DNA of 64,000 nt from Leishmania martiniquensis (GCF_017916325.1 NC_090155.1:463501-527500), one strand, 5' to 3'; numbered from the stretch's first letter, positions 1-10,674 are shown. Notes: generated by a model not told the origin, from the letters alone. A program made the numbers and translations.

Positions 1-2771
1 ACGCGTCGGTGCGGCGCTGCTCCAAGACGGTGGAGCATCTGCTTGCGGAGCTGACGCGTAGCTATCGGCTTAGCGGCTTGCGGCCTGGCTCGGCAGGCGG
101 TTTTAATGCAGGAGAAGAGCTGGCGAAGTTGAAGCAGCAGCACGCCGTCACGGTGGAGCGAGCCCGTGCTGAAGCAGAGGCTGCTGGAAGGAAAGCGGAG
201 CTCAAAAGACGCGAGGCACTGAAGATGAACGGCATTTCGGCTCAGGCTGTCGCACGGTTCTTCGCCAAAAGCAGTGGCCGCACGACAGCGCCGAGCAGCA
301 AGTCAGCCGAATGTTCCAACGGAAATGGCGCAGTCGAGCAGGTCGCGGATGTGACTGTGGTGAGCGAAGCACCTCCCTCCGCCGCCGCCACGGCCCCGGC
401 ATTGCCTCCGCCCTCTGCAGCGGCTCCAGGGGCTCCCGTCGGCGCCGGCACCCTTCTTCTCTTCGAGGATGCCGATGTTCTCCTCGGTGATGAGTCTGCC
501 AAGCCTTTCTACGCAGCCATCCGCGACCTGGCGCACCGCAGCAAGGTGCCCATCGTTGTAACTGTCTCCTCCGACCCAGCCGCTGGACAGCGCTACGACA
601 CCGAGCCTCTGCTCGGGCTCTTTGATGGGCAACCACAGCAGCGGCCCCCAACGCCAACCTCGCCGGAGTCCGTCTTGCAGCCTACCTACTGGCACCTGTG
701 TAATGCAGCAGGGCTGAACTCGACGATGGCCACACTCGAAGCAGCACAGCAAGCGCTGCAGATGGAGGTAGACCAAGGCAACCGCGGCGCTTCCACAGCG
801 ACAGCAATGGCGATGACGGCCGCCTCTAACGAGAACGGTGGCAGCCTTTCCACGGTAGGCGACGGCGGCGGGAGCACGGGAGCGTCGCCGGTAAGCGGTG
901 CTTCCGCGGCCTCACTCTCCTACCCTGTCGGTATCTCGGTGCCCGCCGCAGGCACGTGGATGAGCGGGCCGGGCGCTGGCGTCTCCACTGCTGCTGTCGG
1001 TGGGGGCGGCGCGGCTGGCAGCGCCAGCACTGCCGCCTCAGCAGCTGCCTCCTCGGCGGCGGCGCGCTACACACACGTGCTGCTCAACCCCCATCTAGTG
1101 TCAAGCTTCTTCGGCTCGCAGACGCCCTTCACTGTGGTGGAGCCGCTTCCGCCCTCTGCCCTGTATGCACAACTCCTCGCAGTGGGGGCAGTGGAACTGA
1201 ACTTGCTGCGGCTGGACGAACCTACCACGTCGTCTGACGGCAGCCAGGAGGCCACGGCGCCATCTTCGTCGTTGTGGCAGCAGGAGATGGAGCGCATGGC
1301 AGCAAGCCTCACCGTACGTGACACATGTCGTTTCCTTCAACTTGCGGAGCGCCTTCGCCACCACATCTTCGGCGCCTGGAACATGGTCGGCGAGGAAACT
1401 GGTGCGTCCATGTCTCCGTCGCTCGTTGCGGAGCACAGCTTGGTAAGCGCTGTACAGTGCGACGCGGCCCGCCGCACGACGACAGATATACGCTACTGGC
1501 TGAACAAGCTGCAGGTGCTGCTCCTTTCGCTTCGAGTAGGCAGCAGCGCTGCACAACTCGGCAATGCGCCGGAGGAAGAGACGTCGTCGAAGCCCGTCAC
1601 GCGCAAGCGGCCGCGAGAAACAAAGGCAGCACCGTCTGAGGCAACGGCAGCGGCATGCTGGGATGATAGAGTGATGTGTCGCGAGAGCGTAGTCAGCCAT
1701 CGCCGTGCGGAGCACCTCGTCGAGGCGGAGTTTCAGCACCGCGTCAGCCTTGCCGCGAGCGAGTGGGACTCAGCCTTGGGCCGATACCTCTCCAACGTGG
1801 CTCACAATGAGCAGCACAGTGCTCGCTATGTGCACTGGTTCTTGGATGGCCACGTGAACTACATCCCGGACATTGTGGAGGAGCTGGCCACGATGGACCA
1901 CCCTACCGGGCGCCTGCACTACACGACTCCCCTGCATGTGCCGCCGTCTCCTTCAGATGCTGCGCAGCCGGCACGGAGCAGAGATCCGCCATCAGCGTTG
2001 CCGCCCAGAAAAAAGCCTGCCTGCGCAAGCAGCTCTGAGAAGACAACTACAGCTCCCGCAAAAGCCCACTGCCAGCGCGAGGGTGCGGGCGCATGTGTTA
2101 CTCAATACGCCAATAGCAGCGATGAAGGTGGCGCTGGCATCAACGCCGCGTGGCGGTCTTTCTTTGCCGTCTCTGGTGCAAGTGGGTTGTCCGCGTCGTC
2201 GACCTCGCCAGCCGCGCGCGGCGGCTCCAAGGCGGGCGGCATGGCGGTTGGCTCACCGCCACCTCCACCTTTGAGTCTACCTGCTAGGTACGAGTGGCCG
2301 CCGAGCGCCTTGGAGCTGCGTAGGCAAGCAAGCGGCTACACGCATCAGCGCCCGGTGGAGCTACTGCTTCCCTATGGCGTGGCAGAAGACTACTATGGCA
2401 CTGCAGCAGCATCCACGTCGGCGCTGGCACCCTTCAGCATCCATGGCACGCCAGAGACGACCTCGTCACTGCTGGGTCATGAAATACCGCTGCGATTCCT
2501 GACACGCCGCTTCGTGCGTGATGCTTCAGCGGGTGACCGTGTTGAGGCGGATGAAGATGCGGGTCTCGAGCTGCCCGCCAGCGCGCGTGCGACACAGAGA
2601 GATCGCTTCGACGTCTTCCGTAGGTGGTGGCGCCGCACCCGCAAGGCCAACGCGTTGCGTGACAGCGTCGCTGGACGCTCCGCAGAGGCGCTGGAGGACA
2701 TCGTCGGCTTTGGCTGCCTCCTCACTCCCTCGGCAGTCGCAACGCTGAGTGTCGACAAGGGAAACCTATGA
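1..2771 (+). CDS. ATAD5/ELG1-like clamp-loader ATPase, 5'-truncated
   Basis: The reading frame is open from the first bases of the window (codons in phase with position 3) and stops at 2769-2771, so the N-terminal part, with any Walker A loop, lies upstream. Near residue 150 of the visible part is LLLFEDADVLL, a Walker-B-type strand like the LILFEEVDVIF segment of ATAD5/ELG1. About 35 residues later comes VVTVSSDP, which matches the sensor-1 position (ILTTSDP-type) of the same family. This family is RFC1-like and unloads PCNA from DNA in the nucleus. Long Ser/Ala/Gly-rich inserts follow (about residues 240-350), then a helical C-terminal region that I cannot match, with a basic stretch near KPVTRKRPRETK. 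The GTG at position 9 is not a real start. The AAA+ assignment is good; ELG1 rather than another RFC-large-subunit paralogue is an inference from the acidic Walker B and the flanking strand. Confidence 0.7.
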   Translation, partial: ASVRRCSKTVEHLLAELTRSYRLSGLRPGSAGGFNAGEELAKLKQQHAVTVERARAEAEAAGRKAELKRREALKMNGISAQAVARFFAKSSGRTTAPSSKSAECSNGNGAVEQVADVTVVSEAPPSAAATAPALPPPSAAAPGAPVGAGTLLLFEDADVLLGDESAKPFYAAIRDLAHRSKVPIVVTVSSDPAAGQRYDTEPLLGLFDGQPQQRPPTPTSPESVLQPTYWHLCNAAGLNSTMATLEAAQQALQMEVDQGNRGASTATAMAMTAASNENGGSLSTVGDGGGSTGASPVSGASAASLSYPVGISVPAAGTWMSGPGAGVSTAAVGGGGAAGSASTAASAAASSAAARYTHVLLNPHLVSSFFGSQTPFTVVEPLPPSALYAQLLAVGAVELNLLRLDEPTTSSDGSQEATAPSSSLWQQEMERMAASLTVRDTCRFLQLAERLRHHIFGAWNMVGEETGASMSPSLVAEHSLVSAVQCDAARRTTTDIRYWLNKLQVLLLSLRVGSSAAQLGNAPEEETSSKPVTRKRPRETKAAPSEATAAACWDDRVMCRESVVSHRRAEHLVEAEFQHRVSLAASEWDSALGRYLSNVAHNEQHSARYVHWFLDGHVNYIPDIVEELATMDHPTGRLHYTTPLHVPPSPSDAAQPARSRDPPSALPPRKKPACASSSEKTTTAPAKAHCQREGAGACVTQYANSSDEGGAGINAAWRSFFAVSGASGLSASSTSPAARGGSKAGGMAVGSPPPPPLSLPARYEWPPSALELRRQASGYTHQRPVELLLPYGVAEDYYGTAAASTSALAPFSIHGTPETTSSLLGHEIPLRFLTRRFVRDASAGDRVEADEDAGLELPASARATQRDRFDVFRRWWRRTRKANALRDSVAGRSAEALEDIVGFGCLLTPSAVATLSVDKGNL

Positions 2772-3609
2772 GTGCTGCAGCCGCCCAGGGGCTCTCTCGC
2801 AAGGTTGAGTAAACCCACGCACGCAAGCATAGACATGCACGCCCCCGCGCCGACGGGCGCCAGACGCGAAGCTGTGTGATTCGTATGTCCCCTGTTGGAT
2901 GCATAGACCGAAAAGCGAAGCAGCCAGTGACAGCAGCGGCACCAGTGGAAGTGAGAGCAACGAGACAATCGACACAGCAGCTCCTCGTCCCTCCCCTGCC
3001 CCGGCTGCATGGGATGGTCAGCCGTTGTGCCGAACTCACTCCCATTTCTTTTGGTGTGTGCGAACGCGCCATCGTACATGTAAGGGTGCATAGACAGTAA
3101 AGCAGGTGTAAGGCGCGTGCTGGAACAAGGGCGGGAGGGAGCTTCGCCGGCGACCATCACCGACACCCGCCGCTGCTGGGGAAGCGCCAGTGTCCGTGCA
3201 GGCGGCTGTCTCTTCGCCTCTCGTCGTCAAGTCGCCGGTGCTTTCCCCTCCCCCAATGCCGGTCTACCTGTATGCCTCTTCTTTCGGGTGTACGCCATAT
3301 TACAACACTCACCACCAGCACCCCATCTACTCTCCCTCCCCTCCCCGCCCTTCTCTCTCTCTCTGCTCTCCACGCGCTCACCTTTGTGCTGCTTCTATGC
3401 ATGCGCATTGGCCAGAGACACACTCACGAACACAGACAACTAAAGGGGGGAGGAAAAGGCGGCAGATCGCCCACTGCTCTCTGAACGGCTTGATTGAAGT
3501 ATCAGTAGCGTGAAGATACCGGCGAGGATCCGTTTGGGGAGGAGAGGTAGGTCGGCCTCGGCGTGCCTACGCGAGCTCTTTTTTTTTTTGGCGGCACTGT
3601 AACAGAATT

Positions 3610-3743
3610 TCGGCTGCTGTTCCTGTTGTCGCCCCTCTGCACCGTCTCCCCATCCACTGTTTCTCTGCTGCTGCTTTGCCCTTCTGCTTATGTATACACA
3701 CATATATATGTATATATGTGTGTATGTAAAAATTGAATCGGAG
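3610..3743 (+). promoter_or_regulatory. Trans-splice acceptor region of the MORN gene
   Basis: A pyrimidine-rich tract (about 3610-3689) is followed by the first AG only at 3742-3743, about 43 nt before the ATG at 3787. Further AGs follow quickly (3750-3771). This is the normal trypanosomatid SL-acceptor layout, and it rules out an upstream TTG as start. A near-perfect inverted repeat sits between tract and AG. Confidence 0.5.
3694..3725. repeat. Perfect 15-bp inverted repeat, 2-nt spacer
   Basis: Positions 3694-3708 (an alternating CA/TA run) are the exact reverse complement of 3711-3725, separated by TG. The unit lies between the polypyrimidine tract and the first AG of the next gene, so it would be in the outron or branch region, not the mature mRNA. 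It may be only a CA/TA/GT microsatellite that happens to be symmetrical. Confidence 0.85.
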
Positions 3744-3786
3744 CGAGACGGAGAGCGAGGAGTGCACAGCGCAGCCTGTGGCCCTT

Positions 3787-6700
3787 ATGGCGTCTGCTTG
3801 GCCCTCGAAGCGGCCACCCTTTGGTGCTCTCGAGGAGGACGACTGCTTTGCGGTGCGCAGGACACCGCTCACTACCGCTGAGGATGGAAGCCGACCGCCT
3901 CGAGTAGAACGTGTGATCTACGCAAAGTTACCTTGCAAGTGGGCCCCCGGTCCCCCGATCGCTACCTTATCATCGAAGCAGCTGCATGCGGCTGCGCAAG
4001 CGACTGCTGTTGCAGACAACCACGCACCGGGAGTAGCCCCTCCTCCTCCAGCAGCGGCGTCACCGCGGCCTCCTCAGTCGACTTCCTCACGCACTGCTTC
4101 TGTGAAGGAGAAGGGTGACTCACCCTTTCAGGCAGCGCAGCAGCTCCTCTTCTCCTCCGGGGCGTCTCTGCTCCATTACGCGAATCCGTCCCTTTACCTC
4201 CCTGTGCGCAGCGGCGCAGACTCGGACGGAGTTGGCGATGGCGCGAGCACCAGCTGTGTCGCAGAACTGAGTGAGGAGGGCCAGAGTAACTTGTTGTCTT
4301 CATCCGTCGCAGCAGCGGCGCTCAAGGAGCGGTATGACGGAGTCGGTGCTACAGCGGGGTCAGGCAGCAGCAGCGCCGGCTCCAACAGCGGTGGTGTAGA
4401 CTGGAAGAAAATAGAGTGGGTGCGCCAACAATGCCGCTACACGGGCGAGGCTATACTGCAGCCGTCCCCACGGACGGCTCACGAAGGCGAGGCAGCAGCG
4501 TGGCGGGAGAGTCCGTCACACGCGACTCATTCTGCGGCCGTCGCTGAACCGCCCCCGCGTCCTGCCCTTGTCCCACTTCGCCTTGGCCCCACCGTCACCC
4601 CTGGGACCACGGAGACAGGCGAAAAGTCGGTGGGTGCACGTCTCATGCAATCTCTGCTGTACCCTTTTACGCAGCCCACCTCTTCACCAGCACTCGCGGC
4701 CGCAGCGCCGTCCACTGCGGTGGACGACGACGTAGCGCACACTGTTGTTCCGCACGGAGATGGCGTCATGACGTACCTACTCTACTGCAAGCCCAAGAGT
4801 GGCGGGTACGGCTACCCGACTGATGGCTCAGGGAGTGAAAGCGCAGGTACTGGTGCGTCGTCCTCGCCCATAGCCCCATTTCTTCCGCCAGATCTCATAC
4901 CAACTGCCTACTGCCCTCCACTCGCCGCCCTTGGGGCTACTCCCACTGAGGCTAGTCTTGCCTCCCCAGACGCCACAGCAGCGCCTCCGACGCCGCAACT
5001 CTTGTTGCTGTCGCTGATTGTGTACGAGGGCGCCTTTGTACGCGGTCGACGTCATGGGCGAGGTCGTCTCACCGCATACGGGCGACTGGTGCTGGAGTGC
5101 ACCTGGTCAGAAGACACGCCGTGCCTGTCAGTGCCGTGGCCCATATCGCCGGCGGTGACGCCAGTGGCGCTGCCAGCGCCGACGCTTTGGAACGTGGACG
5201 CTCACGTGTGGACACCAGCGGCCGCAAAACCAGCCCCGTCGCTCGCGTACAACAGTCGGCGAGTGCCACGAACGTGCATCCCAAGCATGGGCGATCCCAA
5301 AGTAGATAAAGCACGCCGGCGTTCCTCCTGCGCAACCTTAGGGACGTGGTCGGTAAGGGCCAGTCAGGCGTACATGGGTTCATTGATGCTGGCAACGGTG
5401 GCAAGCAAGAGGCTGCTTGCCAAGATGGAGGCATCTATGGGAAGTGCCGGTCCTTTCCCAGTGGAAAAGTTGGCGGTCGACTTGCACGGCACGCGCTACG
5501 TTGCTCTTCCAGTTCCCCGCGTTTGGCCCTCGACCGGCGGCGCAGATGTGTGCGACGCCTTCCGCGGGTTGGCCTGGGCGAACCACGTCGTGTTCCTCCC
5601 AGATGGATTTGGCGAAGCACATTCTCGAGCAGACAGTGGCCTGTTGCTCTCTGCCACGCGGCCTGCATCGTCTGCACTGATCTTTTCTGCGCATGGTGAT
5701 CTGTTTCAGCCGCGACTCTGGGTGCCAAAGCCCTCTCCTGCGGGGCCGGACATGTGCACATCGTTTACGTCGTCATCTCCTTGTTTGCAGTACTGCGGCC
5801 AGTGGTCGGCCGGCCTCCCACACGGCTTCGGGGCAGCAGCCGAGCGTATCACCGACCCTACCGCTACCTCTCTTGCAGCGTCCGCCTCCACCGCTGGCGC
5901 AGGGCCGCCGCAGTACCCCTGGCGCTCGCTCTTTCTCGGGCAGTACGTACACGGGGAGCAGCGTGGGCCAGGAACCTATCACGGCACGCAAGGCAGTGAA
6001 GCGACAGAAGTGGTCCTCTGCGGAACGTGGCCGCTTCATCCGCGGAGCCGCACCACTGCCGTCGCTTCGACTGCTGCAACCGCGGTGGCTGCGGCGGCGG
6101 TGGCACGCGCCACTCAGGAGCAGAGGACAGCGAACGTCGTGCTGTTGCCCGACTCCAGCGGCGTAACTATTCTACAATCCTCCGACTGCGGAGCGGCAGC
6201 TGCTGTCTCCCCCTCACCCCCGCGAACGCTCTCGCCATCGTTCTTCTCGCTACAGGGCGTTTACTGGAGCGACAGCAGCACCGATGGTGGCGGGCATGCC
6301 GGATGTTGCGGCAGCAGCAGCGGAGGAGGAGGAGGCTTCTTCTCGATGGCAAAGCTGCGGCAATCTACTTCAGCGCTGAGTGGTATGTGGGAGCCGCTGT
6401 TCCGCGTTGTAGACGATGTGGTGGCCAGGCAGCATCCTGCACGCCTCGTCGGCGAAGAAGAGCTTGGTGCTGCAAACAGGGGTGAAAGTGCAGGCAACGA
6501 AGCTGCCGCCTCTGGCGCCTCTCCATCACGAAAGATGCTGCTGTGGCGGCGGGCGCGCCAGGTAATGGACAGCCTCATCGCCTCCCCCGAGTGCGTCGCG
6601 GCACTCAGCACTTGTCATGTGTGCTTTGCGTTTATGTATGGGACAGATGCGGCTGCTGCAGCCTCAGGAGGACCAACAGCAGCAGCAGCAGATTCGACGC

Positions 6701-9633
6701 ATGTCGCACAGTCTTCAGGGCCGGAAGAAGCGGCGCTGAGGCTGCTGCAGAAACTGGAGAGCGTTACCCCTGTCCCGTCGTCTGCAGCGCTACCCACGGG
6801 GTTCCCATGGTACCCGGCCCATTCCTGGTGTGCGATGGCGCATCTGGGGAGCCCTCCAGTCTCCCCGCGCGGCCCGCGGGGAGTCCCCAGCTTTGCCTGC
6901 TGCCTTCACTCGGGACTGTCGAATGGTGCGACGCATTGTCAGCCTTCATCTACCACCTCGCGCTTTGGCGTGCCCCAGTCCAGCGGCTGCACCGAAACGA
7001 CCAGCTTGGAAAGAGGCGCGAAAAGTGCTCCGCGGCGACTTCCGGTGAGCGCCGCCGCCGCCGCCCTTGAGCCGTTCGCTGCGGCACACACCTTCACCCA
7101 CGCCATGCACGCTGCCGCTGCCCTCGTCTCCTCACTCCGTCTCCGGCTTCTCTCCTGCTTTGCCGCCTATCCAGACCTCTGCGAGGCGGTCATGGGAGAC
7201 AGGGAGAGCGAGGACCGAATCGCGGAGTACTGCTGGTGCGTCGCCTTTGGCTACGTGGGTCCGGTGCTGGTGAAGAAGGCGACCGCCGTGGCGGTAGCGG
7301 ACGTGCGCCTCGTGTGGGAGGTGCTCGGGCTCAAGAGCGAAAGGGACGAACAGGAATCAGTGATCGACTACTTTGTGGCCCTACATCGGTGCCGCACGCT
7401 GGAAAGAGCGGACGTGGCAGCCATGGAGCGCATCGACGCCTTGGATCGTTGTCACACAGGTGACATGTGCCCGCTCACAGAATGGGCCAGGCGTCTGGGA
7501 GAGACGCTGCAGCAGCACACGTCGGCCGCCTCGGCGCCCCTTGTGCATGGCGCGCAAGCCGATGGTGTTTCCAGCGAGCTGCACGATATGTCAGCTCTCC
7601 TCTCAGAGCTGCATGCGTTGTTGGGCAATGCAGGCAAAGCCAACCGTCTCGTGAAAGGCTCCGCGGATCACCCGCCCCGGTCGGAGGCGGAAGAAGACGC
7701 AGTGATGGCGGCGAAGTTCGCACCGGCGCAGCGGGAAGCGCTGCTTCGCTGGGCTCTTCTCTCGGCAACGGTGGGTCACACCGCGCCCACCTCCTTTGCA
7801 TCGCGCAGCATGTTAAGGCGGCACCCCTTCGCGTTTCTTCTGGTTGGACATTTTCTGCTCGCTGGCCGGGTCACTCCCGCGTACCCCATACTGGCCGGCG
7901 AGAGCAGCGGAGGTCCCTCTCGGCACGACCTTCTGCTCCTTCTAGCGGACATGGGGAGAGCCACGAGGGAGCTGATGCACACGTACCCCTCCATCCGCTC
8001 GCGGGCTCTTCTCCCGTCACCGCTTGCGTCGACGCCGACATGGGCAACGTCTGTGGTGTGCCCGCTGGATACGCTAGCGCTTAAGCTCGAGTATGCTCTA
8101 AGCCCTTGTGCGGCTGTGCATCTTGGTGCGTCCTCCCGCGTTCATCTCATAAGCGGCGCTGCTGTTCCTCTGGCACCATCCTCGCTGCCCTGCGACACGG
8201 CAGGTGCCTCCGCCGAAGCGGCTAGAGGCACAGGGAAGCGCTTCGGCGATGCGCGGAAAACTCGCATCATCCGCCTCGATGTGCAAAGTCTGCCTCGCGA
8301 GGCACAGCAGTGGTGCCAGCACGAACTTACACACTGCCTCACCGTGCCACTCTTGGAGGCACGCCTTCAGTGGTACTGGGATCGCCTCACCCCCACTGCT
8401 GCTCAGCAAAGCGGTGACAGCCACCACCCCGCCCAAGTCGATGGGGCCGCAGAGCGCCACTACGGCGGTGCACGTCCACCTTCTCCACTGATGCGGTGGA
8501 TGCTGGCTTGTTTGCAAGGCGTGTGGAGCGGCCCGCTTCGACCGCAGCCGGCGGCGAAACCTTCGAGCGGCATTGCATCATTCGGCACATCCCCTGTGCG
8601 GCGCCGCGCATCGCCAACGTCTTCGCAGCCGCCTGGGCAGTCTTGCTTCACGTCAGTTGCGACTCGCTACGCCTGGAAGAAGTTCATCAGCGCAGTCTTC
8701 CTCAGCCCTGCAGAAAGAGAGGCGTGGGCATCCGTTCACAGTCCTATCACTGCCGAAGCAGCGCGTGCTCTGTCGCCGATGGACAGCTGCTATGTCACCG
8801 CTCTCGCCTATACGCTCGGTGAGGTTGCCGGTATAGAGCTCCAACTCAAAGTACGCTTTCTATTCGAGGACGATGACGATGACGAGAACAGCGCTGATGC
8901 TGGCGAGAAGTCTTCCAGCGAGGCAGGCGGCGTCAGCGAGCGTCGTAATGCGGGGGGGGCGCCGGCCTCCTCACTGCCAACCGTGAGCCCCCATCAAGGG
9001 CGACGCGATCGCAAGAACATCTTTCTGAGCTCCTCCTCATCATTGTCATCATCATCCTCCATCTCCCTGTCATCGCCGGCAGCGTCTCCGCCGACGCTGT
9101 CAAACTGCGCTTCAGGCAATGGCGCGCAGCGCGCGGCCTCGGGTGCGCATGGCGGCGGTAGCAGTAGCAGCAGTAGTACCAACGGTGGCGGTGGCAGTTG
9201 CTCTTCCGGTGAAGGGGCTGCAACAGCCTCAACGCAGTCGTCGGTCTCGACGTGCCAGCGCCGCGCGGCCTCGCAGCAGACGTCGAGCCTCGCATCCGCG
9301 CAGGAGTCACCGCGTGAGAAACCACTCAGAGGTAATGAGCGGGCGCGGAGTCAGGCAGCGGTTACTGCCGGCTCTACTGTAACGCCGCTGATGGGTGGTC
9401 TCGTGGGAAAAGAGTGGGAGTTGACGCTAGTGCTTCCACGCGGTAGTGATGACAGTGGGCAGCCACAGGCGACCGCGCCAGCCCGCCACGCCTTCTTCTC
9501 CACGCTTACATGGGAGGTGATGGAGAAGGTGTGCTCTTCTGTTTGCCATCGGCTGCAAGTGACGGCCCATCCGGGCGATGCTGCCGAGAGCGAGAAGCAC
9601 AAGAAGGCAAAGCCAGCGAAAGCCAAACAGTAG
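3787..9633 (+). CDS. Large MORN-repeat protein
   Basis: Predicted 1948 aa from the ATG at 3787. An in-frame TTG 54 nt upstream also keeps the frame open, but it precedes the likely splice acceptor. At least three MORN-type repeats are visible: about residue 413 (YEGAFVRGRRHGRGRL), about 669 (YCGQWSAGLPHGFG) and about 717 (GQYVHGEQRGPGTYHG). They are widely spaced by Ser/Ala/Gly-rich inserts, unlike the compact tandem arrays of most MORN proteins. MORN repeats usually bind membranes or scaffold cytoskeletal structures. The C-terminal half contains several conserved-looking helical blocks (about residues 1100-1230 and 1620-1690) broken by an acidic run and a long Ser-rich run (about 1700-1850), and ends in a Lys-rich tail. 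A VPS9 domain, as in MORN-containing alsin, was considered but not confirmed. Function unknown. Confidence 0.75.
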   Translation: MASAWPSKRPPFGALEEDDCFAVRRTPLTTAEDGSRPPRVERVIYAKLPCKWAPGPPIATLSSKQLHAAAQATAVADNHAPGVAPPPPAAASPRPPQSTSSRTASVKEKGDSPFQAAQQLLFSSGASLLHYANPSLYLPVRSGADSDGVGDGASTSCVAELSEEGQSNLLSSSVAAAALKERYDGVGATAGSGSSSAGSNSGGVDWKKIEWVRQQCRYTGEAILQPSPRTAHEGEAAAWRESPSHATHSAAVAEPPPRPALVPLRLGPTVTPGTTETGEKSVGARLMQSLLYPFTQPTSSPALAAAAPSTAVDDDVAHTVVPHGDGVMTYLLYCKPKSGGYGYPTDGSGSESAGTGASSSPIAPFLPPDLIPTAYCPPLAALGATPTEASLASPDATAAPPTPQLLLLSLIVYEGAFVRGRRHGRGRLTAYGRLVLECTWSEDTPCLSVPWPISPAVTPVALPAPTLWNVDAHVWTPAAAKPAPSLAYNSRRVPRTCIPSMGDPKVDKARRRSSCATLGTWSVRASQAYMGSLMLATVASKRLLAKMEASMGSAGPFPVEKLAVDLHGTRYVALPVPRVWPSTGGADVCDAFRGLAWANHVVFLPDGFGEAHSRADSGLLLSATRPASSALIFSAHGDLFQPRLWVPKPSPAGPDMCTSFTSSSPCLQYCGQWSAGLPHGFGAAAERITDPTATSLAASASTAGAGPPQYPWRSLFLGQYVHGEQRGPGTYHGTQGSEATEVVLCGTWPLHPRSRTTAVASTAATAVAAAAVARATQEQRTANVVLLPDSSGVTILQSSDCGAAAAVSPSPPRTLSPSFFSLQGVYWSDSSTDGGGHAGCCGSSSGGGGGFFSMAKLRQSTSALSGMWEPLFRVVDDVVARQHPARLVGEEELGAANRGESAGNEAAASGASPSRKMLLWRRARQVMDSLIASPECVAALSTCHVCFAFMYGTDAAAAASGGPTAAAADSTHVAQSSGPEEAALRLLQKLESVTPVPSSAALPTGFPWYPAHSWCAMAHLGSPPVSPRGPRGVPSFACCLHSGLSNGATHCQPSSTTSRFGVPQSSGCTETTSLERGAKSAPRRLPVSAAAAALEPFAAAHTFTHAMHAAAALVSSLRLRLLSCFAAYPDLCEAVMGDRESEDRIAEYCWCVAFGYVGPVLVKKATAVAVADVRLVWEVLGLKSERDEQESVIDYFVALHRCRTLERADVAAMERIDALDRCHTGDMCPLTEWARRLGETLQQHTSAASAPLVHGAQADGVSSELHDMSALLSELHALLGNAGKANRLVKGSADHPPRSEAEEDAVMAAKFAPAQREALLRWALLSATVGHTAPTSFASRSMLRRHPFAFLLVGHFLLAGRVTPAYPILAGESSGGPSRHDLLLLLADMGRATRELMHTYPSIRSRALLPSPLASTPTWATSVVCPLDTLALKLEYALSPCAAVHLGASSRVHLISGAAVPLAPSSLPCDTAGASAEAARGTGKRFGDARKTRIIRLDVQSLPREAQQWCQHELTHCLTVPLLEARLQWYWDRLTPTAAQQSGDSHHPAQVDGAAERHYGGARPPSPLMRWMLACLQGVWSGPLRPQPAAKPSSGIASFGTSPVRRRASPTSSQPPGQSCFTSVATRYAWKKFISAVFLSPAEREAWASVHSPITAEAARALSPMDSCYVTALAYTLGEVAGIELQLKVRFLFEDDDDDENSADAGEKSSSEAGGVSERRNAGGAPASSLPTVSPHQGRRDRKNIFLSSSSSLSSSSSISLSSPAASPPTLSNCASGNGAQRAASGAHGGGSSSSSSTNGGGGSCSSGEGAATASTQSSVSTCQRRAASQQTSSLASAQESPREKPLRGNERARSQAAVTAGSTVTPLMGGLVGKEWELTLVLPRGSDDSGQPQATAPARHAFFSTLTWEVMEKVCSSVCHRLQVTAHPGDAAESEKHKKAKPAKAKQ

Positions 9634-10674
9634 CGAGGAAGGAAGAAAGGAATGCTGATGGGGAGAGGAGGCGCGTGAGTAGGTGACGCACAGCCCTCAT
9701 CACGTGCGCCTCGTCTGGAAAGAGGCATCGAGAAATGCCCTGCCCCTTTCTTCTTCACCCAACCCTCTCCTCCGCCTCTGCTTTCTTGTAGGAAGTGGAA
9801 GGTGTGTGATCGCGGACGCGGAGCTGCAAGTCTACCTGTTCTCGCATATAGCACGCGCACACATATACGCACAGTGTGTGTGTGTGAGAGAGATGCGCCT
9901 TTTCTTTCTCAGTGTTACCAATCTGCTGGCTACCTGTGCGTGTGTATGTGTGGTGTGGTGTATATAGGTGGAGGGCAGAGGCACAAGGTTGGCAGCATTT
10001 ATTATTTTTTGTTGTTGCTCGCTTCTCTCTCCTCTTCTCGAGGAGCGAAAAAGGCCGACTGTCCCTCAAGCGCGCACTCACGTAATTGTCATGGCGCCGC
10101 AATACAATGGCTCTATGTCACGCACCCCCGCTGCTTCGCTTTGCCTTTCCTTCCCCTTCCCACCCACTCACCCCCCTGTCTCTCCCTCTTCCATCTGCCT
10201 CCAACACACTACTCTCGCCCCCCCTCTCCCTCTACTTTTTGGCATCGAATGCGCTCTGTTTAGTTTTTGTAGCGCAATACCTGGCCCTCTCCCAATTCAG
10301 ACGCGCCCACGTGCACAGACCCCTCCCCTTCCTCACACATACATACACACTCACACGTGCACCCCTCTCTCTCTGTTGGCAATAATCACCTGCTGACGCA
10401 CGAATAGCACCTCCAGCGACAAAGAGTGTGCCTCACCGACATCCTCTCTCTCTCCCCCTCCCTCCCTCCCTCTCCGGCGGTGGTTACACTCACGTGAGTG
10501 CGTGGGCGTGACTGCGTGTTCTGGTGCTTGCACTTCTCAGCGCGTGCCGGTGTATGTGCTTCTTCCCACCCCCACCCCATTCGCAGCTGTCGCCTCGCCC
10601 CTTCCCCCTCTCCGCTCTCACCTCTTCTCCCTTAATCGATAAAGTGACCGACCCCTCCCACTCTGAATCCAACG
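9634..10674 (+). other. Intergenic spacer
   Basis: About 1 kb of CT-rich and CA/GT microsatellite DNA without a credible gene. It ends in the splice acceptor region of the next gene: pyrimidine tract 10588-10632, AG at 10643-10644, 31 nt before the ATG. Confidence 0.6.

Larger units (their letters stand above)
2772..3786 (+). other. Intergenic spacer (3' UTR / 5' UTR)
   Basis: About 1 kb with no credible coding sequence. It holds the 3' UTR of the upstream gene, CT-rich tracts around 3320-3370, and the trans-splicing signals and hairpin of the next gene, listed separately. Confidence 0.6.

Noticed and set aside
3733..3786. 18-codon N-terminal extension of the MORN gene
   Set aside because: The apparent start is TTG, upstream of the first AG acceptor. 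The first ATG is at 3787.
7069..9633. VPS9 domain in the C-terminal half of the MORN protein
   Set aside because: Alsin pairs MORN with VPS9, which prompted the idea, but I could not find the characteristic VPS9 motifs by eye.
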